Positions 7,848-15,536 of a DNA stretch of 39,410 bases are shown piece by piece. Location: positions 1 to 39,410 of the forward strand of contig CAIQOY010000043.1 of assembly GCA_903873565.1 (NCBI GenBank), read 5' to 3'. Origin of the DNA: an uncultured Actinomycetes bacterium (GTDB taxonomy: Bacteria > Actinomycetota > Thermoleophilia > Gaiellales > F1-60-MAGs149). The stretch's first letter is position 1. Every line of letters starts with the position of its first letter. Made by a program: the position numbers and the translations under genes. A model generated the notes under the pieces. The model ran no database searches. It worked only from the letters and a program-made list of their open reading frames with translations, and was not told the DNA's origin.

Positions 7848-8156
7848 ATGCCTTTCGACTTCTCTCTCTGGCAGATCGGGATCGTGCTGGTCATCGGTCT
7901 GCTCGTGTTCGGCCCCAAGAAGCTCCCCGAGCTCGGTCGCGGCCTCGGCTCCGGCATGCGCGACTTCAAGCGCGGCCTGTCCGGCGAGCCCGACGAGGCG
8001 CCGGCGCAGCCCGTCGTGGTGCAGTCGACGACGCCGGTCGTCGAGACGGCCGCCGCCGCCCCGGCCGCCGAGCCCGTCGCCGCTGCGGCCCCCGCCGCGG
8101 AGCCGGCTGCGGCCGCCGCGGAGGCGCCGACGGCCGAGCCGAAGCCCGCGGAGTAG
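7848..8156 (+). CDS. tatA: Sec-independent translocase subunit TatA
   Basis: The 102-residue protein begins with a short transmembrane helix (about residues 8-21, WQIGIVLVIGLLVFG), followed by the TatA hallmark FGPKKLPELGRGLGSGMRDFKRG, an amphipathic helix. The rest is a low-complexity Ala/Pro/Glu tail (AAEPVAAAAPAAEP...) rather than a folded domain. TatA oligomerises with TatC to pass folded, twin-arginine proteins across the membrane. It is followed by tatC 25 bases downstream, and no tatB is present in the pair, as in other minimal Gram-positive Tat systems. The molybdenum hydroxylase encoded later in the window lacks an evident Tat signal. Confidence 0.93.
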   Translation: MPFDFSLWQIGIVLVIGLLVFGPKKLPELGRGLGSGMRDFKRGLSGEPDEAPAQPVVVQSTTPVVETAAAAPAAEPVAAAAPAAEPAAAAAEAPTAEPKPAE

Positions 8157-8181
8157 GGCGCACGGCGAGGAGGCTGCGCTG

Positions 8182-8973
8182 ATGCTGGCCGGTATCCGCA
8201 ACGTCAAGCGCGTCGGGCACGACGAGGAGGTCCCGCTCACGGACCACCTCGAGGAGCTCCGCAACCGCGTCATCATCAGCCTGCTCGCGCTCGCGGTCGG
8301 CTTCATCCTCTGCTTCTGGCAGCACGAGCTGATCATCGAGTTCCTCAACCGGCCGCTGCCGGCGAGCGTCCCGGAGCCGATCGTCCTGAACGTCGCCGAG
8401 CCGTTCATGATCGCGCTCAAGGTGTCGATCGCGGGGGCGGTGATCCTGACCCTGCCGGTCCTGATCTACCAGCTCTATGCGTACGTGATGCCGGCCTTCG
8501 ACCCGGAGCACGAGCGCAGCACCTGGCCCTACCTGACGGCGGCCTCGCTGCTCTTCCTCGTCGGGCTCGCGTTCGGCTACTTCCTGATGCTGCCGGCCGC
8601 CACGAACTTCCTCGTCAACTTCGACGCGGACCTCTACAACCGCCAGGTGCAGGCCGGTGACTACTACGGCTTCGCGGTCTGGATCCTGATCGGCTGCGGC
8701 CTGATCTTCCAGATGCCGACGGGCGTGTTCCTGCTGTCGGCCGCCGGGCTGATGACGCCGCAGTGGATGCGCAAGAACCGCCGCTACGCGATCTTCGTGA
8801 TGGCGGTCGTGTCCGCCGCACTGCCGGGCGGCGACCCGCTGTCGATGCTGATCGCCCTGGCGGCCCTGCTCGTCCTGTGGGAGGTCTCGATCTTCATCTC
8901 GGCCTTCGTCCAGAAGCGCCGCGGCGAGCTCGAGGATGAGGGCGAGGGCCTCGAGCCCGTCGAGGACGTGTGA
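8182..8973 (+). CDS. tatC: Sec-independent translocase subunit TatC
   Basis: The 263-residue protein has about six transmembrane helices and the TatC N-terminal signature LTDHLEELRNRVIISLLAL (about residues 15-33), whose Glu takes part in twin-arginine signal binding. FILCFWQHELIIEFLNRPL follows as helix 1 and its exit loop, and the conserved GLAFGYFLMLPAATNFL segment is present. The ATG at 8182 is chosen because it has GGCGAGGAGG upstream (8164-8172) and gives the normal family length; the open frame upstream overlaps tatA. The stop overlaps the start of the next gene (GTGTGA), so the amidohydrolase is in the same transcript. Confidence 0.94.
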   Translation: MLAGIRNVKRVGHDEEVPLTDHLEELRNRVIISLLALAVGFILCFWQHELIIEFLNRPLPASVPEPIVLNVAEPFMIALKVSIAGAVILTLPVLIYQLYAYVMPAFDPEHERSTWPYLTAASLLFLVGLAFGYFLMLPAATNFLVNFDADLYNRQVQAGDYYGFAVWILIGCGLIFQMPTGVFLLSAAGLMTPQWMRKNRRYAIFVMAVVSAALPGGDPLSMLIALAALLVLWEVSIFISAFVQKRRGELEDEGEGLEPVEDV

Positions 8974-10310
8974 CGCAGGTCTACGCCGCCGACCACGTGC
9001 TTCCGGTCGGCGCCGAGCCCATCCGAGGCGGTGCCGTCGCGGTCGCCGACGGCGTGATCGTCGCCGTCGGGCCCCGTGACCGGGTGCTCGCCGACCATCC
9101 CGGCGCGACCGTCGAGGACCTCGGCGCCGCCGCGCTGATGCCGGCGCTCGTCAACGCGCACACGCACCTCGAGTACGCGGCCTACGGCGGCTTCGGCGAC
9201 GGGCTGCCGTTCGCCGACTGGCTGGCCGACCACATCGCGCGGCGCCCCCGCCAGGCGCCGGGCGACGTCGAGGCCCAGGCCGCGCTCGGCGCGCTCCTGT
9301 GCCTGCAGTCGGGAGTCGGCACGATCGGCGACGCCTCCTACGCCGGGGCCTCGCTCGCCGCGGCCACGGAGGCGGGGCTGCGGGGCACCGTGCACCTCGA
9401 GGGGTTCGGCGGGCCCGACGCGGACCCGGCCGCCGTCGCCGCCGCCCTCGCCGGCCGCCTCGATGCGCTGGCGCCCGCGGCGACGGGCCTCGTCCGCCTC
9501 GGCGTCTCGCCGCACAGCCCGTACACCGCCGCCCCGGCCGTCTTCGCGGCGCTCGTCGCGCTGGCCCGGGAGCGGGGGATGACGGCGATGGCCCACGTCG
9601 CCGAGTCCGTCGCCGAGCTGGAGGCGGTCGCCGACGGCACGGGCCCGATCGCGGACGCCCTGGCGGCCCTGACCCGGATCGAGGCCACGGGCCGCCACCC
9701 CGTCGACCTGCTCGACGCCGCGGGCCTGCTCGGGCCCGGGCTGGTCCTCGTGCACGCCGTGCAGCTCGATGCCGGGCAGGCCCGTCGCGTCGGCGCCGCC
9801 GGCGCGCCGGTCGTGCACTGCCCCCGCTCGAACGCGCTGCTCGGCTGCGGCATCGCGCCCGTCCGCGCCCTCGCCGATGCGGGGGCCGTCCTCGCGATCG
9901 GCACCGACTCGCCGGCGTCCGCCGGCGACTTCGACCTCTGGGCCGAGCTGCGCGCCGCGGTCCAGCTCGCCCGCGCCCGCGAGGGACGGGCCGACGCGCT
10001 GACGGCGGCGGAGGCGCTGCGCATGGCCACCCTCGGCGGGGCCCGCGCCCTGGGGCTCGAGGGCGCCGTCGGGGCGCTCGCGCCGGGGCTGCGCGCCGAC
10101 CTCGTGGCGGTCGACCTCGCCGACGCGGCGTTCGACCCCGTCGAGGACCCCGCGGTGGCCGTGCTGATGGCCGGGTCACCGGAGCGGGTCCTCCTCACCA
10201 TCGTGGACGGCGTCCTGCGCTACCGTAGGAGCGCCGACGCCCAGCGCCTGGCCGCGGCGATCGCCGCGGCGGAGCCCGCGCGTCGGCGGATGATCGAGGA
10301 CCGAGACTGA
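8970..10310 (+). CDS. Amidohydrolase/deaminase of the TRZ/ATZ type, aminodeoxyfutalosine deaminase-like
   Basis: The 446-residue protein is a metal-dependent amidohydrolase-superfamily deaminase. The first metal pair is in VNAHTHLEYA (about residues 61-70). Further ligands are expected in MAHVAES and VHAVQLD, and the metal-binding aspartate in AIGTDSPASAGDFDLWAELR. The HTHLE start, the SPHSPYTAAP segment and the GTDS...DLWAELR end resemble deaminases acting on adenosine-like compounds such as aminodeoxyfutalosine in the futalosine menaquinone route. A guanine- or SAH-deaminase relative is also possible. GTG at 8970 overlaps the tatC stop by four bases, and the TPR gene starts at its TGA. Confidence 0.75.
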   Translation: MTQVYAADHVLPVGAEPIRGGAVAVADGVIVAVGPRDRVLADHPGATVEDLGAAALMPALVNAHTHLEYAAYGGFGDGLPFADWLADHIARRPRQAPGDVEAQAALGALLCLQSGVGTIGDASYAGASLAAATEAGLRGTVHLEGFGGPDADPAAVAAALAGRLDALAPAATGLVRLGVSPHSPYTAAPAVFAALVALARERGMTAMAHVAESVAELEAVADGTGPIADALAALTRIEATGRHPVDLLDAAGLLGPGLVLVHAVQLDAGQARRVGAAGAPVVHCPRSNALLGCGIAPVRALADAGAVLAIGTDSPASAGDFDLWAELRAAVQLARAREGRADALTAAEALRMATLGGARALGLEGAVGALAPGLRADLVAVDLADAAFDPVEDPAVAVLMAGSPERVLLTIVDGVLRYRRSADAQRLAAAIAAAEPARRRMIEDRD

Positions 10311-11209
10311 TGGCACAGGGCAAGCGCACCAGCAGCACGCGCAAGGGCGGAACCGGGTCGGGCCGCTCGGCGAAGCCGCGCCAGGAGGCGCCCGAGTCGT
10401 TCACGCCGACGCTCAACGAGCGCCTGCGCACGAAGGGCAAGTGGATCTTCGCCTTCCTCGCCGGCGTCTTCGCCCTCACCTTCGTCGTCGCCGGCGTCGG
10501 GACGGGCGGGCCGTCGTTCCTCGACATGCTCCAGCAGGAGCGCGCGGCCGAGACCCCCGAGACGGAGCCCGCGGACGACGCGGTCAAGACCGCGCTCGCC
10601 GGGACCGAGGAGACGCCCGACGACCCGCAGGCCTGGCTGGCGCTGGCCACCGCGTACGTCAACGCGGGGCAGCTCGACAAGGCGGGGGAGCCGGCGACGA
10701 AGGCGGCCGAGCTGGCCGGCGACGACGCGGCGGAGCAGTCGGCGGTCGCCGACCTCTACCTCGCGCTCGCCGCCGCGCTCCTGCAGAAGGCGCAGGAGGC
10801 CTACGCGGGGGCGGAGGGCGCCGGACTCGTCAACGGCCGACCGGCCGTGCCGCAGACCGTGATCCCCGGCCAGTCGCAGGGCGCGACGCCGTTCCAGACG
10901 GCCCAGGAGTCGATCGCCAGCGCCGGGTTCTCGGCGGCCTCGGAGGCCGCATCGCCGTTCCAGACGCAGGCCAGCGAGGCCTACCAGGAGGCGATCGCCG
11001 CGCAGGAGAAGGTGACGACGGCCTCGCCGGACGACCCGGCGGCCTGGTTCCGGCTCGGGCAGATCGCCGGCGCCGCGAACGACGGCGAGCTCGCGATCTC
11101 GTCGTACAAGAAGTTCGTCGAGCTGGCCCCCGACGACCCGCTGGTCAAGCAGGTCGAGGAGGAGATCGACCGCCTCGAGGAGGCGCTCAACCCGGTTCCG
11201 GTGCAGTAG
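10310..11209 (+). CDS. Membrane-anchored tetratricopeptide-repeat protein
   Basis: The 299-residue protein has a basic, disordered N-terminus of about 40 residues rich in Lys, Arg, Ser and Gly, one transmembrane helix (about 44-63, WIFAFLAGVFALTFVVAGVG) and a large outside or inside domain with TPR-like helices: DDPQAWLALATAYVNAGQLDKAGEPATKAAEL and DDPAAWFRLGQIAGAANDGELAISSYKKFVELAPDDP. The C-terminal half contains a Gln/Ser/Ala-rich linker with TPFQTAQESI and SPFQTQASEA, an internal near-repeat. It probably scaffolds other proteins; no partner is evident. The ATG at 10310 shares one base with the preceding TGA. Confidence 0.8.
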   Translation: MAQGKRTSSTRKGGTGSGRSAKPRQEAPESFTPTLNERLRTKGKWIFAFLAGVFALTFVVAGVGTGGPSFLDMLQQERAAETPETEPADDAVKTALAGTEETPDDPQAWLALATAYVNAGQLDKAGEPATKAAELAGDDAAEQSAVADLYLALAAALLQKAQEAYAGAEGAGLVNGRPAVPQTVIPGQSQGATPFQTAQESIASAGFSAASEAASPFQTQASEAYQEAIAAQEKVTTASPDDPAAWFRLGQIAGAANDGELAISSYKKFVELAPDDPLVKQVEEEIDRLEEALNPVPVQ

Positions 11210-11245
11210 GCCGCCCGCTCGGCGCGACCGGGCGCGGGGTTCGGA

Positions 11246-11251
11246 TAGGAT
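11246..11251 (+). promoter_or_regulatory. Probable -10 box of tRNA-Lys
   Basis: TAGGAT at 11246-11251 lies ten bases before the first base of the tRNA, the right place for a sigma-70-type -10 element. No good -35 is visible about 17 bases upstream. GCGGGG (11234-11239) and CCCCGC (11252-11257) flank the box and could pair as a terminator for the TPR gene. Confidence 0.4.
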
Positions 11252-11260
11252 CCCCGCCGC

Positions 11261-11333
<73 letters not shown>

Positions 11334-11340
11334 TCCGCAG

Positions 11341-11390
11341 GCCCGGTGGACGGGCGTGGCGGTGCGGCTCACCGCCCCGTCCCGCCGGGC
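11341..11390 (+). terminator. Long hairpin downstream of tRNA-Lys
   Basis: Three nested stems stack into one long hairpin: GCCCGG (11341-11346) with CCGGGC (11385-11390), GGACGG (11348-11353) with CCGTCC (11377-11382), and GGCGGTG (11358-11364) with CACCGCC (11370-11376), loop CGGCT. Nineteen pairs are interrupted by small bulges. It starts eight bases after the tRNA and has no U tract, as is usual in this GC range. Confidence 0.65.
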
Positions 11391-11402
11391 GAATCGCGGA
11401 TC

Positions 11403-11408
11403 TATACT
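11403..11408 (+). promoter_or_regulatory. -10 box of a probably leaderless gene
   Basis: TATACT at 11403-11408 is a near-consensus -10 element ending seven bases before the ATG at 11416. Transcription would start at or next to the A of the start codon, and there is no room for a ribosome-binding site. Confidence 0.6.
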
Positions 11409-11415
11409 CCCGTGC

Positions 11416-12747
11416 ATGGGGAGATCGACCGCTCGTCGCCGTGCCGTCGCGGCCGGCCTGGCGCTCGTCGGCGCATTCGCGATCGCCGTCGGCGTGGCCT
11501 CGGCACCCGCCGCGCCCGTGGATCCCCGGCTGACGTGCAACCCCGACGGCGTGGAGCGCGCACCGTCCGTGACCGTCGTCGAGGCGGTCGTGAAGCCCGT
11601 GGGTGCCGCCGACTGGCAGGCGTGGCCCTCCACGGTCCTGATCTGCTCGTCCGAGTCCCAGGCCATCGGCCCCCTGCCGGCCGGCGCCGCGGTGCGGTTC
11701 CGGTACGTCAGCGAGGACGGGCAGCTGACCGGCAGTGACGTGCGGGCGGCCATGCCGCCCGGTACGCGCTACCGCCTCCGGCTGCAGACCTCCGCGTCGC
11801 TCGAGCCCATGACCAGCCTGTCGGGCTGGATCGCCAACCCGGAGTTCACGTTCTCGGGCCGTGACGTCACCATCGAGGGCGACGTGGTCGAGACCCTGAT
11901 CGCGGGATCCGGCGGCGATCCGAGCACCCGCCCCTGTCCCCCGGCGGGCACACAGGGGAACGTCTCCGTGGACCTCCTGCTGCGCCCGCGCGTGCTGGAG
12001 GTGCCCGGCACCGTCTACTACAACAGCGACGGCATCGTCTACGGCACGAACGCCTGGATGTACGGCCACCCCGCCATCAGCTCCGCGGGCCTGTTCTTCT
12101 CGATCACCGGCTGCGGTGACGCCGATCCGGCGACGAAGGAGGGCTTCGCCCACGGATTCCTCCCCGCCGCGCGCCTCGCGGAGATGGGCATCCCGCAGGC
12201 GGTGTTCGAGACCGCCCCGCCCGAGGCGATCGACGGCTTCCTGCAGATGCTCAACAACTCCGTGCCCGACGGGGGCGCCGTGTTCAGCCGCGTGACCCGC
12301 GGCGGCGTGATCGGCGCGGCCTTCGAGTACCGCACGAGCTACTCCGCCCACGACCTCGGGGTCCGGCCCGACGCGGACAACCTCAACGCGATCCGGGTCT
12401 GCGCCGCCCTCGGCAAGCCCGTGGCGTCGACGCCCGGCGCCGAGGGCCGGACGGTCGTGACCTGCTCGGCCAAGCTGCGCTACATCAAGCGCCCCGCCTG
12501 GGCCCTGAGCGGCAGCAAGGGCGCGAAGCGGCGGACGGCCACCCTCGAGTTCGCGGCGACGACCGGGGTGCGCTACCGGGTCTCCGCCGTCAGGGGCGCG
12601 ACGACCCGGACGGGGACCTGCGTCGTCAGGAAGGGCGCCGGCCGCTGCACGGTGCGCCTCGTCGGCAAGGGCCGGTGGGCGGTCGCGGTCACGCCGACGA
12701 AGGACGACCTCGTCGGCGAGGTGGTCCGTCGGTTCTTCACGCTCTGA
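11416..12747 (+). CDS. Secreted protein of unknown function
   Basis: The 443-residue protein begins with a classical signal peptide: RRRAVAAG, then the hydrophobic core LALVGAFAIAVGVA, with likely cleavage after SAPAAP. I recognise no domain with certainty. The mature part has paired cysteines (TCNPDG, ICSSES, CPPAG, ITGCGD, RVCAAL, VTCSAK, GTCVV, GRCTV) that could form disulphides. Two regions are rich in beta-like, Val/Thr/Arg sequence: an early domain resembling Ig-like folds and a last 90 residues (KLRYIKRPAWALSG... TGVRYRVSAV... RWAVAVTPTKDDLVG). The ATG at 11416 is preferred over the in-frame upstream start at 11356 because of the -10 box just before it and because the signal peptide then starts at residue 1. 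Confidence 0.7.
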   Translation: MGRSTARRRAVAAGLALVGAFAIAVGVASAPAAPVDPRLTCNPDGVERAPSVTVVEAVVKPVGAADWQAWPSTVLICSSESQAIGPLPAGAAVRFRYVSEDGQLTGSDVRAAMPPGTRYRLRLQTSASLEPMTSLSGWIANPEFTFSGRDVTIEGDVVETLIAGSGGDPSTRPCPPAGTQGNVSVDLLLRPRVLEVPGTVYYNSDGIVYGTNAWMYGHPAISSAGLFFSITGCGDADPATKEGFAHGFLPAARLAEMGIPQAVFETAPPEAIDGFLQMLNNSVPDGGAVFSRVTRGGVIGAAFEYRTSYSAHDLGVRPDADNLNAIRVCAALGKPVASTPGAEGRTVVTCSAKLRYIKRPAWALSGSKGAKRRTATLEFAATTGVRYRVSAVRGATTRTGTCVVRKGAGRCTVRLVGKGRWAVAVTPTKDDLVGEVVRRFFTL

Positions 12748-12770
12748 CGCGGCCGGGCGTCGACCGCGTC
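12746..12770. terminator. Short hairpin between convergent genes
   Basis: GACGCGG (12746-12752) pairs with CCGCGTC (12764-12770) around an 11-base loop. The arms overlap the last bases of the stop codons of both convergent genes, so the hairpin could serve both. It is a weak call without a U tract. Confidence 0.4.
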
Positions 12771-13806
12771 AGCGCGACAGCTCGTGGAAGCGGTCCCGCG
12801 CCGGCAGCGGGATCGTGACGACGTCGGTGAGGCCCGCGGAGATCCCGGCGATGTCGATCCGCGTCCAGCCCTGGTGGGCGAATGTGTTGACGTAGACCGC
12901 CCGGCTCGTGCAGTCGGCGATGATCGACCACTCGGTCATCTCCCAGCCGCCCTCGCCGCCGCTCTCGCCGGTGCCGGCCGGCGTCATCACGGACCCGGGC
13001 GGGATGTCGAAGCCGTTGAGGATGTGGCGCGCGTACTCGACGCCCTGCGCGGGCGCGTCGAAGGCGGGCGCGGAGCGCGCGGCCCAGAAGGCGCGCACGA
13101 AGCGGTTGGTGGCGAGGAACCCGCCCGGCAGGGCCTGCATGCCGCCGCCGGAGCTCGGGGCGGCCAGGGTCAGGCCGGCCAGCTCGAGTGGCGCCGGCGG
13201 CTCAGCGGACAGGTAGGCGTACTCGGCGAGGTGCGCGAGCTGCATCGGGAACGGCGGCTCGTTCGTGAGCACCGTGGTCGGGTTGTCGTAGACGTCCAGC
13301 CGCCCCCGCGTCCACTCGAGGACGATCGAGGCCCCCGTGGCGTCGTGGACGGCGAAGTGGATCATCGGCACCTGGCCGCCGTACGCGGCCATGTGCGGCC
13401 CGTGGACCCGGACGTCGGCGAGCGCCGCGCGGCACTCGGCCACCGTCGAGCAGGTCGTGAGCAGGTACAGCGGCACCTCGTGGCACCCGATCGCCTGCGC
13501 CGCGTCGGCCTCCGCGACGGTCTCGAACTCGGCCGAGACGGGGAAGTTGAAGGCGGCGGCGACGAGCCCCGCGTCGTTCGCGCCGTCGATGATCATGCGC
13601 AGGCCGAGGCCGTTCATCCCGACCGCCGTGTGCGTCGCCGTCCACGTGCGGCCTCCGACCGAGGGCTCGCCGGCGAGTCCCGTGCCGGTCAGCTCGACGC
13701 CGGCCGGCACGACGATCACCTCGGATCGCAGCTGCAGGGTGAACTCGAGGGTGCGTCCGTAGACGACGTCCCCCTGCGTGCTGGTGAGCGTGAACGACGT
13801 GCACAT
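12769..13806 (-). CDS. Choloylglycine hydrolase-family (linear amide C-N) Ntn hydrolase
   Basis: The 345-residue protein starts Met-Cys-Thr-Ser-Phe, giving the N-terminal nucleophile Cys2 once Met is removed. Family residues seen are Arg18 in GRTLEF (with Glu at position 21 where bile-salt hydrolases have Asp), the Asn in LTNEPPFP and the Arg in ATNRFVRAF, which matches the SxSRFVR segment. This fold hydrolyses penicillin V, conjugated bile salts or acyl-homoserine lactones; which amide is cut here cannot be read off. There is no signal peptide, so it is probably cytosolic. The ATG at 13806 has GGGGAG about six bases upstream. It is divergent from an MFS exporter gene, with only 100 bases between. 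Confidence 0.85.
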   Translation of the reverse strand: MCTSFTLTSTQGDVVYGRTLEFTLQLRSEVIVVPAGVELTGTGLAGEPSVGGRTWTATHTAVGMNGLGLRMIIDGANDAGLVAAAFNFPVSAEFETVAEADAAQAIGCHEVPLYLLTTCSTVAECRAALADVRVHGPHMAAYGGQVPMIHFAVHDATGASIVLEWTRGRLDVYDNPTTVLTNEPPFPMQLAHLAEYAYLSAEPPAPLELAGLTLAAPSSGGGMQALPGGFLATNRFVRAFWAARSAPAFDAPAQGVEYARHILNGFDIPPGSVMTPAGTGESGGEGGWEMTEWSIIADCTSRAVYVNTFAHQGWTRIDIAGISAGLTDVVTIPLPARDRFHELSR

Positions 13807-13829
13807 GGTGGCTCCCCGATCGTGGTGGA

Positions 13830-13848
13830 CCGACTCTAGGGCAGTCGG
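13830..13848. promoter_or_regulatory. Inverted repeat over the -10 region of the Ntn hydrolase gene
   Basis: CCGACT (13830-13835) and AGTCGG (13843-13848) form a six-base inverted repeat with seven bases between. On the minus strand TAGAGT (bases 13833-13838) inside it can be the -10 box of the hydrolase gene, so the repeat looks like an operator. Confidence 0.4.
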
Positions 13849-13866
13849 CGCAATGAGGCGGACACG

Positions 13867-13878
13867 TGTGCGCGCACA
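13867..13878. promoter_or_regulatory. 12-base perfect palindrome at the -35 position of the MFS gene
   Basis: TGTGCGCGCACA reads the same on both strands and overlaps a second palindrome, ACACGTGT (13862-13869). It ends 16 bases before the -10 box TATACA at 13895-13900, so it occupies the -35 region of the MFS gene. Confidence 0.45.
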
Positions 13879-13894
13879 GCCCGCCGTCCGCTGG

Positions 13895-13900
13895 TATACA
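13895..13900 (+). promoter_or_regulatory. -10 box of a probably leaderless MFS gene
   Basis: TATACA at 13895-13900 ends six bases before the GTG at 13907. There is no ribosome-binding site in the gap, so the mRNA should begin at or beside the start codon. Confidence 0.55.
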
Positions 13901-13906
13901 CCTCTC

Positions 13907-15523
13907 GTGGCCCAGCCCGCCCAACCCGCCCAGGCCGCCCAGCCCGCCCAGTCCACGCAGCCCGCCCTGCGCGTCCCGCGCGCGGTGGCGATCGTCTTCC
14001 TCGGCCTGCTCGGCGCCGTCCAGGGCTCGGCGCCCAACATCTCGAGCACCGCGCTCGTCAGCGCGAGCCGCGGCCTCGACATGGTCGGCGGCACGCTCGC
14101 GCTCGCGGCCAGCATCCAGACCCTGGCCATCGCCGCGACCGTGATCTCGACGGGGCTCCTCGCCGACCGCTTCGGGCGCCGCAACATCCTGATGCTGGCG
14201 CTGCTCGTCGGCATCGCCGGCAACCTGATCATCGCCGCGGCACCCGCCACGATCATCTACCTGCTCGGGCAGGCCGTGACCGGCATCGGCCTCGGCGCGG
14301 TCTATGGCGCGGCGTTCGCGTACGTGCGGGTCGTCGCCGAGCCGAAGAAGCTGGCCAGCGCCGTCGGCCTGTTCTCGGCGGTCATCAGCCTCTCGACCCT
14401 GATCCTGACCTTCGCCGGCGGCGCGCTCTCGAGCATCGACTGGCGCATCGCCTTCCTCGCGATCCCCGCCGTCGGCGCCGTCTGCCTGCTCCTGACGCCG
14501 ATCATCCTGCCCAAGCAGGGGCGGATGGCGAACCCCAAGTCCGACTACCTCGGCCAGCTGCTCCTGATCGTCGCGATCGTGGGGTTCCTGTTCGGGGTCA
14601 GCCAGCTCGGGCGCAGCCTGACCGCGCCGACCACCATCGTGCCGATCGCGCTGGGCATCGTGGTGATGGCGGTCTTCTTCTGGCACGAGTCGCGCAGCGC
14701 GCACCGCTTCTTCCCGGTCTCGCTGTTCCGCGACCCGCTGTTCGTGGCCGCGATCCTCGCGGGCCTGATCTACAACTTCGGGACGGCCGTCTCGTTCCTG
14801 CAGGTGACGAACCTGTGGCAGTACGTCAACGGCATCAAGACCAGCGAGGTCGCGATCTGGCAGCTGCCGCTGATCGCCGCGGGCATCGTCAGCGCGCTGC
14901 TCTTCGGGCGCCTGATGACGAAGGGCATGTCGAACCGCCTCGCGCTCCTGATCGGCACCATCACGACGGCGACCGGCTTCGCCCTGCTCGCGCTGTTCCA
15001 CTCGTCGCACGGGATCGTCGGCTTCCTGCCGGGCCTGATCCTGACGGGCGGCGGCGTCGTGATCTGCGCGATCCCCTTCGGCAACCTGATCCTCAAGGAG
15101 GCGCCGGCCGAGTACTACGGGCCGGTGACGAGCTCGCGCACCACGATGGGCCAGTTCTTCTACTCGATCGGCTTCGCCGTCTCGACGGTCGTGATCGACA
15201 AGCTCACGCTCGGCGGCACCGTCGCCAAGCTCGAGGCCGCCGGGGTGCCGCCGCAGCAGATCGGCACGGGCCTCGACGCCGTCACGGCGTACGCCTCGAG
15301 CAGCACCGCGCCCCAGACGTCGCTCGGCAAGAAGGCGCTGGCCGACGCCGTCGGCTCCTACGGCGGCGCCTTCGCCACGATGATGATCATCGCCGCCGCC
15401 GTCTGCCTCGCCGCCGGCCTCGTCGGCTTCCTGATCCTGAAGCGCAACGCGCACCGCGCGGACGCGCATCCCGCCCCGGTGGTCGACCCGTCGCAGGTCG
15501 CCGCCGGACCCGCCACCGCCTGA
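13907..15523 (+). CDS. MFS transporter, DHA2-like (14-helix type)
   Basis: The 538-residue protein has about 14 hydrophobic segments and the MFS loop GLLADRFGRRNILM (about residues 83-96, the family's GxLaDrxGrkxxl motif). The first 22 residues are a low-complexity run of Ala-Gln-Pro-Ala units coded by imperfect repeats of CCCAGCCCGC, unlike the rest. Length and topology fit the DHA2 drug/proton exporters. The GTG at 13907 is chosen because the -10 box lies directly before it. The next gene starts 13 bases after its stop with a good ribosome-binding site, so it is probably co-transcribed with the YtcJ-like amidohydrolase. Confidence 0.85.
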   Translation: MAQPAQPAQAAQPAQSTQPALRVPRAVAIVFLGLLGAVQGSAPNISSTALVSASRGLDMVGGTLALAASIQTLAIAATVISTGLLADRFGRRNILMLALLVGIAGNLIIAAAPATIIYLLGQAVTGIGLGAVYGAAFAYVRVVAEPKKLASAVGLFSAVISLSTLILTFAGGALSSIDWRIAFLAIPAVGAVCLLLTPIILPKQGRMANPKSDYLGQLLLIVAIVGFLFGVSQLGRSLTAPTTIVPIALGIVVMAVFFWHESRSAHRFFPVSLFRDPLFVAAILAGLIYNFGTAVSFLQVTNLWQYVNGIKTSEVAIWQLPLIAAGIVSALLFGRLMTKGMSNRLALLIGTITTATGFALLALFHSSHGIVGFLPGLILTGGGVVICAIPFGNLILKEAPAEYYGPVTSSRTTMGQFFYSIGFAVSTVVIDKLTLGGTVAKLEAAGVPPQQIGTGLDAVTAYASSSTAPQTSLGKKALADAVGSYGGAFATMMIIAAAVCLAAGLVGFLILKRNAHRADAHPAPVVDPSQVAAGPATA

Positions 15524-15536
15524 GGAGGACCCTGAC

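Noticed and set aside
13907..13972. Tandem repeat array at the start of the MFS gene as a mobile or CRISPR-like repeat
   Set aside because: The repeats are short, imperfect and in frame, coding for an Ala-Gln-Pro tail; they look like slippage in a low-complexity coding end.
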